A stretch of DNA of 64,000 bases from Cellvibrionaceae bacterium (GTDB lineage: Bacteria > Pseudomonadota > Gammaproteobacteria > Pseudomonadales > Cellvibrionaceae), in assembly GCA_002707785.1 (NCBI GenBank), contig PANW01000076.1:1-64000 (forward strand), given 5' to 3'. The position numbers and the translations under genes are program-made. This document shows positions 30,201 to 37,559 of the stretch, in pieces. The notes under the pieces were generated by a model that was not told the origin of the DNA, searched no databases, and saw only the letters and a program-made list of their open reading frames with translations. Position 1 is the first letter of the stretch; every line of letters begins with the position of its first letter.

Positions 30201-32899
30201 GCAATTCCTTCAACGGCGACATCGTTTACATCAACAATGGTGAAAGTTTCATTCACACTGTTTTGACCAACAACAGTACTGGAAGCTCCTGTCGCCGTGA
30301 CCGCATCAACATTTACGAAACTTATGTGACCATCGGATACAGCTTTTTCGCCAATCAAACTCCAGTCACTATCTCCGATGATAGTGTCGGTATCAGTATC
30401 ACCCCCTTCCACGTCAGTGACATTGTTGAAAGCAACACCATCAACACTGATGTCATTTTTATCGGTAATAGTGAAAACTTCATCTATGCTGTTTTGGCCA
30501 ACAATGGTACTAGACGCTCCAGTTCCGCTCGCAGCTTCCACGTTGCTGAAGGTAATGCTCTCGACTTCTACTGATTTGAAGCCTTTCAACAACCAATCAG
30601 CATCTGCAACGATATGATCAGGATCTACTCCGTTGGTACCCGCATCGACCGAATCAACGCCATTGAACCTCACCGTGCCATCGGCAGTCGTGATATCTAA
30701 GCTACCCGACCCCAAAACAGAAAAAGTTTCACTAGCCGCGCCGGCAGTGACGTTACCGCCGGATGCGATATTGACAACCTCCGCACCGGAAATCGCGTAT
30801 CTATTGACGGACAGATCCGTATTCGCCAAAAAGCTCACCGCAGTATCTGCGACAAACTGGAATTGATCAGCTGTACCTAATGCAGAAACTGTAACGCTAC
30901 TGGCCTCTATACTTCCCAGCGTGTTGGAACCGCCGCCATGCGTTCCGACATTTACAACAACATCGGTATTGGCAGCGACGATACTGCCTTGGTTATCGAT
31001 CGTATCGGCATCAATAGTGAGCGAACCCTCTGTGCCGCTGCCTTTCGCATTGCTTACTGTTCCGTTATTGACAAAGTTGACAGCCGATAAAGCAATATTG
31101 CCACTGACACCATTGGTGCTTGGATCACCAGTGAGAACAGAAACCCCACTGGCAATGGTTAAGTCTCCAGCTCCATCCCCATCTGAATCGGCGGTCAGCG
31201 TTACATGGCCATCTTGGGTTGTCACATTGGCATTGATATCAATATTCGATTTCGCTGATAGTACTAGTGTCACCTTATCGCGATTTCCAACGCCCTCTAT
31301 GACATTATCAATTATAAGATTGTTTCCCGAGTCCAAAGTCAATGTAGCATCTGTCTGACCAGGACCATCCACTTGAATTGCACTCGCTAGAGTAATGTCA
31401 CCGTCGACAGTGGTAAAACTAATATCCGTATCAGCTTCCAGAGAATCGATAATGCTCTCCACATCAACGGTTGTTTCTGGAACTGCGATATCACCAATAA
31501 TCATATGATCGGGATCTAACAGCCACAGGCCGTTTTTGCCAGATGCGCCCCTTGCCACAACGCGCCCAGAGACGATCAAATCCTGTTTACCGGAGGTTTC
31601 TACAAACCCACCATCACCGTTGATTAATCCAGAACTTGCATCAATATGGCCGTAAAAAATAGTGGTATCGTCAGCCCAAACTATGACCTTACCGCCACCA
31701 CCTGAATCAATCCCGCTCGCACGAATCTCGGCTCCAGCCGCAACGGTTGTATGACTTGCATTCCGGACGGAAGCATTTGCGCCCTGATAGTCGCCCCCAA
31801 TCAGTACTTCGCCGCCCCCTGATTCACCCGAAGCCGAAAGTTGTGCCGTAGCCGATATTTCTACTTGATCGCCGAGAACTGCTATAGTTCCGCCTGTACC
31901 CGCAGCGCCATCGACACTGACTGCCCCACCGACAACGGCCTGAGCTCCTTCAATATGGATACTTCCGCCACCCATTCCGGATGCATCAAGAGTTCCGTTG
32001 GCGCTGACAGCCCCACCACTGCCAATCAGTCGGATACTGCCGCCGCTGGTATCGATGCCTTTAGCGCGAATGATGCCCGTGTTGTTTACCGCCTTCGAGA
32101 ATAAATCTTCGGAGGTACTGGCTTGCAGTAAGACCTGCTGACCATTCACAGTGCCATCGTTCAGAACTGCGGCATCCACACCTAGATCGTTCTCCAAGAC
32201 AGCTTTGGTAACCTGTACGCCCATCATGCCGTCAGAATCAAACGTCAGTACAGCTGAATCGCCTGCGGAAAGAGAAACCACTTCAGCGGTGATTACCGCT
32301 CCCGCTTCATTGGCAACCTGCTTACCCAGAAGCGCCACAGAAGAAGCGTTGATAATACCGCTGTTGACGACCGTTCCTGAGGTGTCTTCGACACCATCAA
32401 AAATAAAATCACCATTCATAAAATCAGCAGTGTCGATATTTAGCCCAGAGGCCATTAGCCCGCCGACATTGATTGTTGCCGATTCAGTAAACATGATTCC
32501 GCGAGGGTTCAGGAGCAACACATTGCCGTTGGCTTCAATCGATCCGCGAATTGACGACGGATTTTGATCAAGAATTTTATTCAGAACAAAGGCGGAAGAG
32601 GAAGGCTGAACGAACTTCACCGATTCATTGACATCGACATTAAATGATTGCCAGTCGATGGCCAGTCGAGCGGTTTTTTGATTAATGGTCGTGGCCAGTC
32701 CATTGGCCGAAATCGAACCCGATCCGCCAGTAACTACTCCACCCACTGGAGCAGCAACAGCCGAGTTAACAATCATCACCTGCCCAACAATCAATCCGGC
32801 CATTGCCAGTGATTGCAGCTGAATTCCGCGGCTGAGTGGACGCTTTACAAGCGTCTTTGCTGAGGTTGACTTAACGGTTAATCCTTTAGCGTCTTGCAT
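21230..32899 (-). CDS. Giant TpsA-type exoprotein, filamentous hemagglutinin N-terminal domain, repetitive
   Basis: From the ATG at 32899 the protein has about 3,889 residues. A long, extended signal peptide (SLAMAGLIVGQVMIVNSAVA then APVGG) leads into the TPS secretion domain: GSGSISANGLATTINQKTAR, FVQPSSSAFVLNKILDQNPS, SIRGSIEANGNVLLLNPRGI, then MFTESATINVGGLMASGL. About 2,800 residues of beta-rich repeats follow, then an Asp/Gly-rich stretch (GGGDDVVNLSGGS) and an acidic C-terminus. I saw no cysteine, as expected for a beta-helical exported adhesin. The partner TpsB is encoded just upstream. An in-frame TTG at 32944 is rejected because it lies in a hairpin without a ribosome site; the ATG at 32899 has AGGA 8 nt upstream. 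The likely role is a very large surface or released adhesin. No toxin domain was recognised at the C-terminus. Confidence 0.92.
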   Translation of the reverse strand: MQDAKGLTVKSTSAKTLVKRPLSRGIQLQSLAMAGLIVGQVMIVNSAVAAPVGGVVTGGSGSISANGLATTINQKTARLAIDWQSFNVDVNESVKFVQPSSSAFVLNKILDQNPSSIRGSIEANGNVLLLNPRGIMFTESATINVGGLMASGLNIDTADFMNGDFIFDGVEDTSGTVVNSGIINASSVALLGKQVANEAGAVITAEVVSLSAGDSAVLTFDSDGMMGVQVTKAVLENDLGVDAAVLNDGTVNGQQVLLQASTSEDLFSKAVNNTGIIRAKGIDTSGGSIRLIGSGGAVSANGTLDASGMGGGSIHIEGAQAVVGGAVSVDGAAGTGGTIAVLGDQVEISATAQLSASGESGGGEVLIGGDYQGANASVRNASHTTVAAGAEIRASGIDSGGGGKVIVWADDTTIFYGHIDASSGLINGDGGFVETSGKQDLIVSGRVVARGASGKNGLWLLDPDHMIIGDIAVPETTVDVESIIDSLEADTDISFTTVDGDITLASAIQVDGPGQTDATLTLDSGNNLIIDNVIEGVGNRDKVTLVLSAKSNIDINANVTTQDGHVTLTADSDGDGAGDLTIASGVSVLTGDPSTNGVSGNIALSAVNFVNNGTVSNAKGSGTEGSLTIDADTIDNQGSIVAANTDVVVNVGTHGGGSNTLGSIEASSVTVSALGTADQFQFVADTAVSFLANTDLSVNRYAISGAEVVNIASGGNVTAGAASETFSVLGSGSLDITTADGTVRFNGVDSVDAGTNGVDPDHIVADADWLLKGFKSVEVESITFSNVEAASGTGASSTIVGQNSIDEVFTITDKNDISVDGVAFNNVTDVEGGDTDTDTIIGDSDWSLIGEKAVSDGHISFVNVDAVTATGASSTVVGQNSVNETFTIVDVNDVAVEGIAFNNITEVDGGDTDSDTVTGNTDWTLSGPKTVSDGNINFTQVDLVTATGGSSAVVGGADWSLGGAKSASADGVSFNNITEVTAAGASTSITGRDGVDENFSITDTNDVSVDSIAFNNIDSVDGGTSDSDTVTGNTDWTLSGAKAVSDGNINFTQVDVATATGSSSAVAGGADWTLDGAKSASADGVSFNNITEVTAAGANTSITGRDGVDENFSITDTNDVSVDSIAFNNIDSVDGGTSDSDTVTGNTDWTLSGTKAVSDGNINFTQLDVATATGSSSAVAGGADWSLGGAKSASADGVSFNNITEVTAAGASTSITGRDGVDEDFSITDSNDVSVEGIAFNNIDSVDGGASDSDTLTGDSNWALRGLKSVSDGHIDFAQVDVVTATGTVSSIAGQGSVNEIYTVTDEKDVSVDGMFFNNITSVDGGAADNDTVMGDTNWALNGAKSVSDGNISFTQIDVVTATGVVSSLTGQDSVDETFAITDTNDISVQGIAFNNITSVAGGVNDSDTVTGDSGWSLSGPKTVSDGDISFTQVDRVTATGGTSAVAGGTEWLLEGPKSASAHGVVFDNITEVTATGASTSLTGRDGVDDSFSITDESDVSVEGISFNNIRSVDGGATDSDTVTGDSNWSLIGSKAVSDGHISFTQVDVVTATGASSRVSGRDGVNETFIITDEKDVNVEGLAFNNITSVDGGEMDSDTVSGDSNWSLQGEKALSDGHISFSQVDVVSAIGSSSSLSGQDGVNETFEITDVKDVSVEGIAFNNITSIDGGDTDSDTVSGDSDWTLSGPKAVSDGNVSFTQVDIVTVSGSTSAVTGGMDWVLGGAKNASAHGVEFNNITEVTASGANTSLSGQDNIDETFTIIDENDVSVAGITFNNIIDVDGGSADSDTVMGDSNWSLNGEKAVSDGHINFSAVDVVTATGVSSSVTGQDGTNETFTIIDDYNVNVEGISFNAITSVDGGETDSDTVTGDSNWSLTGNKAVSDGHIDFTNVDLVVATGTQSVVSDQDAVIENFEITASQSVSVAGIGFSGITEIQASANDVLTDVGSFNYILFSSNSVNVADIDFSGFDIAQFDWGALDTLGISGDHLLDGQSFDANGALLVGSTGNDQFTLLGANNVRMISGADVRATPGEVTFTNVIAVDGLGSSAVGDLVEGSSSWQLNGANSVIAELTTFSNIERVGTSGVTSSILGQAALAETFTVNGNESVNVDGIQFSGINQVNAGSGAIDSVSGSNQWQLNGTQSVRSQGVAFSNVDRIGALSDGSTVTGQDLVAETFTALAAETLSVDGMTFYGVDTVRAGNGPVDDTVLGLTNWQLAGNEQLDVLGIDFEQINIAGASGVNSILTGRESSDDVFTVLSNNTVMSDGITFLGVQTVNAGGSSSGDHVVGGGTYTLLGLSKFSTGLMTFNDVNQVGQFGDNSTVIGEADVGEHYTMNGLESFNVDTIDFIGVGSVQAGSGAVTDTVSGALQWQLVGSNRVSAQGVEFDQIETVGLIGENYQLTGRAGVVDGFGVSGSNEINTLGIDFVGIGFVVGEANDVVNDTGNVTYELRHSSEAVVNNVAISGIDLSTYNWSAGDFLGVTQNHQFSGQVVDSKGATILSSVGDDTFAIIGSGQLNYSRGDFTGSGSGVVGFSNVTHVGSDDGVSDTDSVIGSSVWNLRGSNAVHAQDIEFSNIDVVGEVGVASQIVARANVSETFTVLGSRHLWVDGVQFLGTDQVVAGDSAGIIDSVIGASSWNLMGSNSFSSAGVTFSGIEQAGQVGVASTLNGSDTLGESFSITGNQMVNTLGIDFSGVSRINAGDSAGDSIVGSTVWTLLPDGAVSTQNINIYEFEAAGSAGDNAQLLGSTGISEAFEIVGHQQVLVNGVTFSGVDNLVAGNSAGDEDSIVGSNSWLVTGDERLSQAGIDIEQIELAGLAGSDATVIVTTGFDEDYDVFGTEQVSVSGIAFSGVTTVNAGVGSDGDRVLGANQYSLLGSERISAENISFNDIERVGLVGESSFVVGRNDVREEFVITGIQAFDVDDVAFTGVASVAAGSGSVNDSVAGASSWNLLGQQSVKGASIDFSQIELVGTSGDIATLVGRDNIAETYVVPGAGLVHVEGMEFSGIANVNGGEGNAVDTVEGPTSWTLLGQNSVFAEGMTFTQIEQAGLVGDNGDLLGRDGLQDSFVINGDYALSSSGVSFIGVATLDAGDLSGEDSVTGASSWSLQGSESVRANLITFSNIETVGIAGDGSQLVGQDSVAEDYELLSGQSLRVNDIVFDGVTTVSAGGVAGVDTAFGASEWELQGSGNVRGNSISFTGVDSYGQAGDDSHLIGQAAIGEHYEILAPEIISVSGTQFSGVATIAAGNGAGQDSVSGASQWTLKGTQSVEAQGIDFSEIELVGLNGENNGLIGQSGVNEVYALGSNRAVTVAGMTLRGVTEISAGSGDTDTVVGLDNEQWVLHDLDTDSVNETLEAQGIEMIGMDAARSTGGATLTTTDNDEDFSVAGSIIEVSDIEFQNLVEVNAGGGSDRVVNAVASQWATREQGGAVQTNSLQGVVNSVAVIFSDIEAVSNAGVVSGSDFNTDYVLTGADSLELANVTISGVTELRAGSANDRLVGVNLDATWNINNGSGNLDNLVFSGFESFQAGSGRDTFNVTAGNAGEIFTGGGDDVVNLSGGSAIGVYLEDGNDQVFLTSELSLVDRFDGGAGTDSLSSSLADETWVISNPISGVNRLGAMEFTRIENLYNTSESLSVESALSAVFSPSSIQFSNGISLGYKNSGNISFASSYGGSNGITGAVTADRLEITAQTDVELETDINTLGITAVNGTSIDVSVSELDDLTISKIDTGANGNLVLNSKQFGVLTAQSRGDLHITARDVTLGSTQQRWTNIGEQINPLRMDVSNTLNIVSLSYVNPEFVSQVPTVNATGERIESLIGVVASQGLKSAVQNQVVEFTQVDPAIFTDVRSYAVGLDAVYSPETRLVAGELIPTTATATGTLDQQEENTEIEE
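22260..30690 (-). repeat. Long array of degenerate beta-repeats inside tpsA
   Basis: By eye about 35 blocks carry a W-x-L-x-G core (for example DWTLSGAKAVSDGNINFTQV, SSWNLLGQQSVKGASIDFSQ). Each is followed by a V-x-x-x-G-x-x-S-x-x-x-G-x-D segment and then by an E-x-F-x-I ... V-x-V-x-G-I-x-F-x-x-I segment. The full unit is about 77-85 residues. In the N-terminal half some units gain a 36-residue half-unit (GGADWxLxGAKSASADGVxF), giving 113 residues. The C-terminal units are more diverged. The arrangement predicts a long, regular beta-solenoid fibre. Confidence 0.9.
29067..30083 (-). repeat. Three near-identical 339-bp tandem repeat copies in tpsA
   Basis: Successive units begin at about 29067, 29406 and 29745, exactly 339 bp (113 codons) apart. 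Read by eye, the last two copies differ at only a small number of positions over their length; the first is slightly more diverged. Such DNA-level identity, absent elsewhere in the array, shows recent duplication or gene conversion. It also marks a site where copy number may vary between strains or be mis-assembled. Confidence 0.85.
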
Positions 32900-32926
32900 A
32901 GTCAATTTCCTAGAATACAATTTTCG

Positions 32927-32944
32927 TTGGCCTAGTGAGGCCAA
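32927..32944 (-). promoter_or_regulatory. Intercistronic hairpin between tpsB and tpsA
   Basis: TTGGCCT (32927-32933) and AGGCCAA (32938-32944) form a 7-bp perfect stem with a 4-nt loop. Flanking T-rich and A-rich bases can lengthen it. It lies 17 bp after the tpsB stop and about 28 bases before the tpsA ATG. It could stabilise the tpsA message or set the expression ratio of exoprotein to transporter. Confidence 0.5.
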
Positions 32945-32961
32945 AATCTCGGGTCTACATA

Positions 32962-34917
32962 CTAAAACTGAATGGTGAGATCCGCGTAGATCTCAATAGA
33001 CTCGGCGTCGTCTCCAATACCTTCCACGGAAGACTTCGACGAGGACGGCTTTGAGAAGGTGATCTGAGAAGTGATGAATTCATCCCAGCTCCATTTGGTA
33101 ATAAACCCAAAGCTAGATAAGTAAGTCCAGCTATCATCCAAACCATCTTCAAAATTCACCAAGTTTCCATAAGCTGCATCTGCAATTATTCCGAATTGAA
33201 GAACATCGTTTAGATAGCGTCCATCGTAGATCTCGAAATTCATCAGGTGAGGCACATCGAAATACCATTCGGCATTGATCATCGCGCCTTGATCACTGGA
33301 GAAATCCCTGACGGTAAACCCTCTGACACCACTGGCGCCGCCAAGAGACATCTGCTCAAACGATGGCAACAACTGCTCTGAGTACTGCCAGCGGCTTTTG
33401 AGTACGAAGCGACTCTCAGCGTCTGTAAATGGCAGAGGAACAAAGAATAGCGAATGCGTATCTAGAGATAGTTTGTAAAAATCATCCCCACGCTCTTCTG
33501 GAACATCGGTTTGATGCTCACCGTAGCTCAAACCCAGATTGGCGACATTGAACATACGGATCGAGTCGGAAAGCCCATCGATGTAGAAATTAAGCTCTCC
33601 GCCATAGACATGCTCTTCTTGATCGTAAACCGAGTCTACCGAGTTAACTTCTGTTGTCTTTTCAGTAAAACGAATACCGGTACTGATGTTAAAATCTCTG
33701 GAACGCACAAACTTGTGCTCAAGACCTACCGCATAGGACTCGTTTGTACCCTCAAGATCCAATTGATTGATGACAGAGTTCACATCTTCATCGTCATCTA
33801 ATTCGAACTCATTTCGTTCAGCCGACAACACCAGTTGAGTACGAGGGCCAAACAGAGGAATACTGTAGCTGGTTTGCCACAACTCAGTATTACCCGGATC
33901 GGTAGACTTCAAGTAGCCAAAGGTTAATCGATCACCATAACCGGTAGGATTTAGTAGCTCACCCACCACATAGCCACGCTTATCACCGGTGAAACGGGAA
34001 CCGTGGTTATCCGAACGAACAGCCACCTTCCAGCCATCCTCTTTGCGCACCTGAAGGTTCATCGCCGTTTCACCCGGTGCATCACCGGCCGTGAAATATC
34101 CCGTGACGTTTAAGCCGGGAAGATCATTCAACAAATACAGAGCTTCCTCCATATCACCGTGGCTGACTAGACTGCCTACCCCATCTTCAAAGGGATTAGA
34201 CAGCAGCGCAGTTTGGTATTTTTTATTGTTATCAACGACAACCTTACCCAAACGCCCTTCTTGGATCGCCAGCTTTATCACGCCATTTTCAACATCCTGT
34301 GCGGGGATTTGCACTTGAGCTAAAAACAAACCGTTTTGACGATAAAAGGCAGTAATTTCCTGAGCAATAGATTCCAAATCTCCGTAGCTCATACCCCGCT
34401 CTTCATTTTGTGTCTTTATTAGCTCAACGAGATTTTTGACGTTTTCTGCATCTAAGTTCGCGACACTATTACGCGCCCCAATGCGATCCAAATACTCGGC
34501 CAGCTCTTCGAGATTTTCGCGGGTATAGCCGCTGGCGAATATCTGGTCCTCTTTCATGTATTTAATACGCAGCGATTCAGCGAGTTCTTCAACATCTTGT
34601 TTGTGTATGCCGTACTCTGGAAAATCTTGCAGACGATGAAATTCAAATGCCTTAACCGTAATTCTAGGCCCGTCGACTCGATTAACTGTTTCGGGTATAT
34701 CAATATCCAGAACAGGCGCATTGTCTTCAACCGTTCGGTATAAATACTCCTTAGTGACATCCGCTTCAGAAAACGGCGTAGTTGCATGAATCGACTCGCT
34801 TTGAAGAGAGCGATGAAAATTACTGACGGGCAAGTTTGCACTTTCCCCCAGAACACTTACGCTACACGCCGTTAAGATCACACCAAAGGTGGCTATCCCT
34901 GCCTGATCCCTAAACAT
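32962..34917 (-). CDS. TpsB-type outer-membrane transporter (ShlB/FhaC/HecB family)
   Basis: This 651-residue outer-membrane protein exports the TpsA partner encoded just downstream. The N-terminus is a signal sequence (TFGVILTACSVSVLGES). It contains an LTAC that could be read as a lipobox, but a barrel protein is expected to use signal peptidase I. Two periplasmic POTRA-like segments follow (ITVKAFEFHRLQDFPEYGIH; YRQNGLFLAQVQIPAQDVEN, then VIKLAIQEGRLGKVVV). The beta-barrel carries the loop-6 tip motif VRGF at residues 531-534 (GGASGVRGFTVRDF), essential in the Omp85/TpsB superfamily, and ends in phenylalanine, as outer-membrane barrels do. A helical insert of roughly 90 residues (IKYMKEDQIFASGYTRENLE onward) in the N-terminal region is longer than usual. 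The ribosome site is AAAGGGA. Confidence 0.93.
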   Translation of the reverse strand: MFRDQAGIATFGVILTACSVSVLGESANLPVSNFHRSLQSESIHATTPFSEADVTKEYLYRTVEDNAPVLDIDIPETVNRVDGPRITVKAFEFHRLQDFPEYGIHKQDVEELAESLRIKYMKEDQIFASGYTRENLEELAEYLDRIGARNSVANLDAENVKNLVELIKTQNEERGMSYGDLESIAQEITAFYRQNGLFLAQVQIPAQDVENGVIKLAIQEGRLGKVVVDNNKKYQTALLSNPFEDGVGSLVSHGDMEEALYLLNDLPGLNVTGYFTAGDAPGETAMNLQVRKEDGWKVAVRSDNHGSRFTGDKRGYVVGELLNPTGYGDRLTFGYLKSTDPGNTELWQTSYSIPLFGPRTQLVLSAERNEFELDDDEDVNSVINQLDLEGTNESYAVGLEHKFVRSRDFNISTGIRFTEKTTEVNSVDSVYDQEEHVYGGELNFYIDGLSDSIRMFNVANLGLSYGEHQTDVPEERGDDFYKLSLDTHSLFFVPLPFTDAESRFVLKSRWQYSEQLLPSFEQMSLGGASGVRGFTVRDFSSDQGAMINAEWYFDVPHLMNFEIYDGRYLNDVLQFGIIADAAYGNLVNFEDGLDDSWTYLSSFGFITKWSWDEFITSQITFSKPSSSKSSVEGIGDDAESIEIYADLTIQF

Positions 34918-34955
34918 AAAAGTCCCTTTCCATTCCCTGAATTTTATCTTTCAAA

Positions 34956-37559
34956 CTACCCCCTAATATCCCGAACCACTCTAAACCCGGTAATCTCATC
35001 AGCGTTTCCGCTGTGAACTCTTTCTGTTGTCGCTAAGCATCGGCTCATAGGATCGGTTCGAGCGCCACCCAATGCCACCAAGTTTCCTTGTGCGGCGGTA
35101 GCCAACTCCTGGACATTCCCCACTAGATTTATCAACCCTTGCCGACTTGCCTTTCCGCTTTTCGCCGCAACAAATTCACTGCCCTTCTGTATCGCACCAA
35201 AACGTAGATGACAGTTCCTGTCTGGATTCTCTTTGCCGACATCTAGGCGTGCGGCCTGTCGCCACTCGGTCTCCGTGGGCAAACGATAGTGATAACCTGA
35301 TGACACAGACAGCCACTCGAGATAGCCATCGATCATCGAAGTATCAACATTGTGAACAGGTAGGCTTTTATCGATCGAAGCGCGACCGCCAGACCACGAT
35401 GGCAAGCTACAAGCTGAGTCCGTGTCGCAGTAGCGATCAAATTCCTCAATACTGACCTCAGCCTGACCGATGGCTAAACGCTGATCGCCGGATGAGACAA
35501 CTACCAGCTTAGGGCCCTGCTCACCACCGATCAGCTTGTCGCGACAAGTGAAACGCTCGCCTCTGGCACCGCTGCCAGCTTTCAAATGATTACAAAAATC
35601 AATCTTGGTCTGTGCCAGCATGGATTGATGTGGAAACAAAGCCCTGGCGTGATTCAGTACCGTTTGAGCCAACTGAGGACTGGACAATGACAGCTTAGTC
35701 ACACACTGATTGAGATCCGCAGCGATATTGGGCTCAACTCGCTTCGCTAAAGACGCATCTAAACCTCGCAATCGAACCACTGAGGTTGCGAGTTTTCCGG
35801 GGACGTCGATACTACTGCCGCAGCGCAACTGCTGCTCAATCGCACTCATTACCGTTGCTATGCTCTGCTGCCGACTACGTTGCTGCTGCTGTTCGATATC
35901 TTTGCGTCGACGAGCTTCCCGAGCTTGTTGCTGCTGCTGCTGAATCGCCTTTTCTCTGAGTATTTTGTCTTTTTGGTCCTGCTGCTGCTGCGCGACACTG
36001 GCCTGAAGACGAGAGAGCTCTTGTTCATTCGCCTGCCATGAGCCCGCGCGCTGCAACAGCGCCTCGGTTTCCTCAAAACGTCCCGCCTCAATACTGACCG
36101 CCGCCGCCTCAATAAGATTACGGGCAACTCCCTGTCGAACGTCAGCCTGCGTATTCTTATCTTCTGGCGCCAACCGTGCGTAGTCGGCTATTGCTCGGCG
36201 AATGTCTGCCTCCCAAGCCGCACTCACTACCCCCAAGTTGAGCAAACGATACAAACCTTCTCGCTTCTCAACGATTCGATCAGCGAGCAACTGTTGCTCC
36301 AACTCAACTTGTACTTCCTTTTTTAATGCGTTTTCGTCAATCGTTGTGGCGGTGTAGTTAGCCGCAGAAATCGCCCCCACTAGAGACACTCCGGCAATCG
36401 CGGCCGCGCCGAGCCAAACACCCCAGCGGGCTTTGCCAAAAAATTCCTCGGTAAATGCCAATACAGACTCAGTGCGAGTTTCACGCGGAAAGTTCAGTGC
36501 ACGCTCCAACGCTCGCCACTGTCGACGATCTAGACTCTTAATACGCTTAAGGGACAGTTTCTGTTCCAGCGCCTTGTCAGCTGGAGTCTTGTTGTAGGGG
36601 TGTTGACCGGAAAATAGCTCATAGGCAACACAGGCCAAAGCATAAACATCATCTGCAGGGGCCGGATCCTTTCCCTGTAACATTTCCAAACTGGCGTAGG
36701 CTGGGGTTAACGCTCCTAACGACGCTGCGTCAAATACCGTATGGTCATTGATACTCGATACGAAGGAATCACTGGGCTTTACCGCCTTGGAGATACCGAA
36801 GTCGAAGACTTTAGAACCATTATTTTCGGTAACGAATATGTTTCCAGGCTTGAAGTCTGAATGAATAATATTGTGAGAATGCGCATAAATAAGCGCATCA
36901 CTGATATCTCGCAATATCGACAGCGCGTTTTCCGTCGAGAATCCGACACCTGATCGCTCTCTCAACAAAACATCCAGCGGATCACCCACCAAATATTCCA
37001 TGGTCATAAAAACCATGTCTCCATCACGATCAAAATCGTAGACGTTTACTATGTTGGGATGCGCTAGAGTCTGAGATTTCCTCGCTTCCCTCTGCAACGA
37101 AATCAACGCATCGGGATGACTGCGAAAGTCATCGTTCAAAACCTTAATTGCAACGAAGGGATTTTTATCGCTTGCCTCAAGCTTTCTACGATCGGTAGCT
37201 TTGTAGACTGCACCCATACCGCCTGCACCAAGAAGCTCGCCCAATTCGAAACGATTTTTTATTACAAAGGAATCATTGTTTCCTTTATTGGTGGAATTTT
37301 CGGGCGCAGAAACACTGCTGGGATTAATCGAGGGAGCAAAGGTAGTGGCGTCGACTGATTCTAGTTGAGACTTTTGTACCAGTTCGTCTTGGGAACCCGA
37401 GAATCCCGAACCCATACTAAAGTTTGAGTTTTTGATTTTTCCAACCAGGTTTTTATCAATAAAAACAGTTTCGTCACCCTCAACAATCTCATCAGGTGCA
37501 GCATCCTTGCTGTGCTGTGAGACAGGCAAAACGATTTTCGTTTTATCATCTACATCCAT
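34956..37559 (-). CDS. T6SS-associated Ser/Thr kinase with C-terminal SUMF1/FGE-like domain (PpkA-like)
   Basis: The 867-residue protein has a disordered N-terminus (1-100). A Hanks-type kinase domain follows (about 104-370) with a glycine loop GAGGMGAVYK (111-120), catalytic Lys139 (FVAIKV), HSDFKPGN (233-240, Asp235) and DFG (253-255). One membrane helix (about 379-400) is followed by a periplasmic region with a Gln-rich coiled coil (about 520-575). A C-terminal SUMF1/formylglycine-enzyme-like domain closes the protein (YRLPTETEWRQAARL, GLINLVGNVQELATAA, TGFRVVRD). HRD is HSD here. NVWEW is degenerate (NVQEL) and the catalytic cysteine pair of true FGE is not evident, so this domain probably senses or binds rather than oxidises. 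It is divergent from the FHA gene. In known T6SS, PpkA-type kinases phosphorylate an FHA protein to switch on assembly. Confidence 0.88.
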   Translation of the reverse strand: MDVDDKTKIVLPVSQHSKDAAPDEIVEGDETVFIDKNLVGKIKNSNFSMGSGFSGSQDELVQKSQLESVDATTFAPSINPSSVSAPENSTNKGNNDSFVIKNRFELGELLGAGGMGAVYKATDRRKLEASDKNPFVAIKVLNDDFRSHPDALISLQREARKSQTLAHPNIVNVYDFDRDGDMVFMTMEYLVGDPLDVLLRERSGVGFSTENALSILRDISDALIYAHSHNIIHSDFKPGNIFVTENNGSKVFDFGISKAVKPSDSFVSSINDHTVFDAASLGALTPAYASLEMLQGKDPAPADDVYALACVAYELFSGQHPYNKTPADKALEQKLSLKRIKSLDRRQWRALERALNFPRETRTESVLAFTEEFFGKARWGVWLGAAAIAGVSLVGAISAANYTATTIDENALKKEVQVELEQQLLADRIVEKREGLYRLLNLGVVSAAWEADIRRAIADYARLAPEDKNTQADVRQGVARNLIEAAAVSIEAGRFEETEALLQRAGSWQANEQELSRLQASVAQQQQDQKDKILREKAIQQQQQQAREARRRKDIEQQQQRSRQQSIATVMSAIEQQLRCGSSIDVPGKLATSVVRLRGLDASLAKRVEPNIAADLNQCVTKLSLSSPQLAQTVLNHARALFPHQSMLAQTKIDFCNHLKAGSGARGERFTCRDKLIGGEQGPKLVVVSSGDQRLAIGQAEVSIEEFDRYCDTDSACSLPSWSGGRASIDKSLPVHNVDTSMIDGYLEWLSVSSGYHYRLPTETEWRQAARLDVGKENPDRNCHLRFGAIQKGSEFVAAKSGKASRQGLINLVGNVQELATAAQGNLVALGGARTDPMSRCLATTERVHSGNADEITGFRVVRDIRG

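Noticed and set aside
29076-30617. Series of plus-strand open frames of about 110 codons opposite tpsA, repeated every 339 bp
   Set aside because: They are antisense shadows of the tandem repeats. Their regular spacing comes from the tpsA unit, and the minus-strand frame has clear TPS domain logic.
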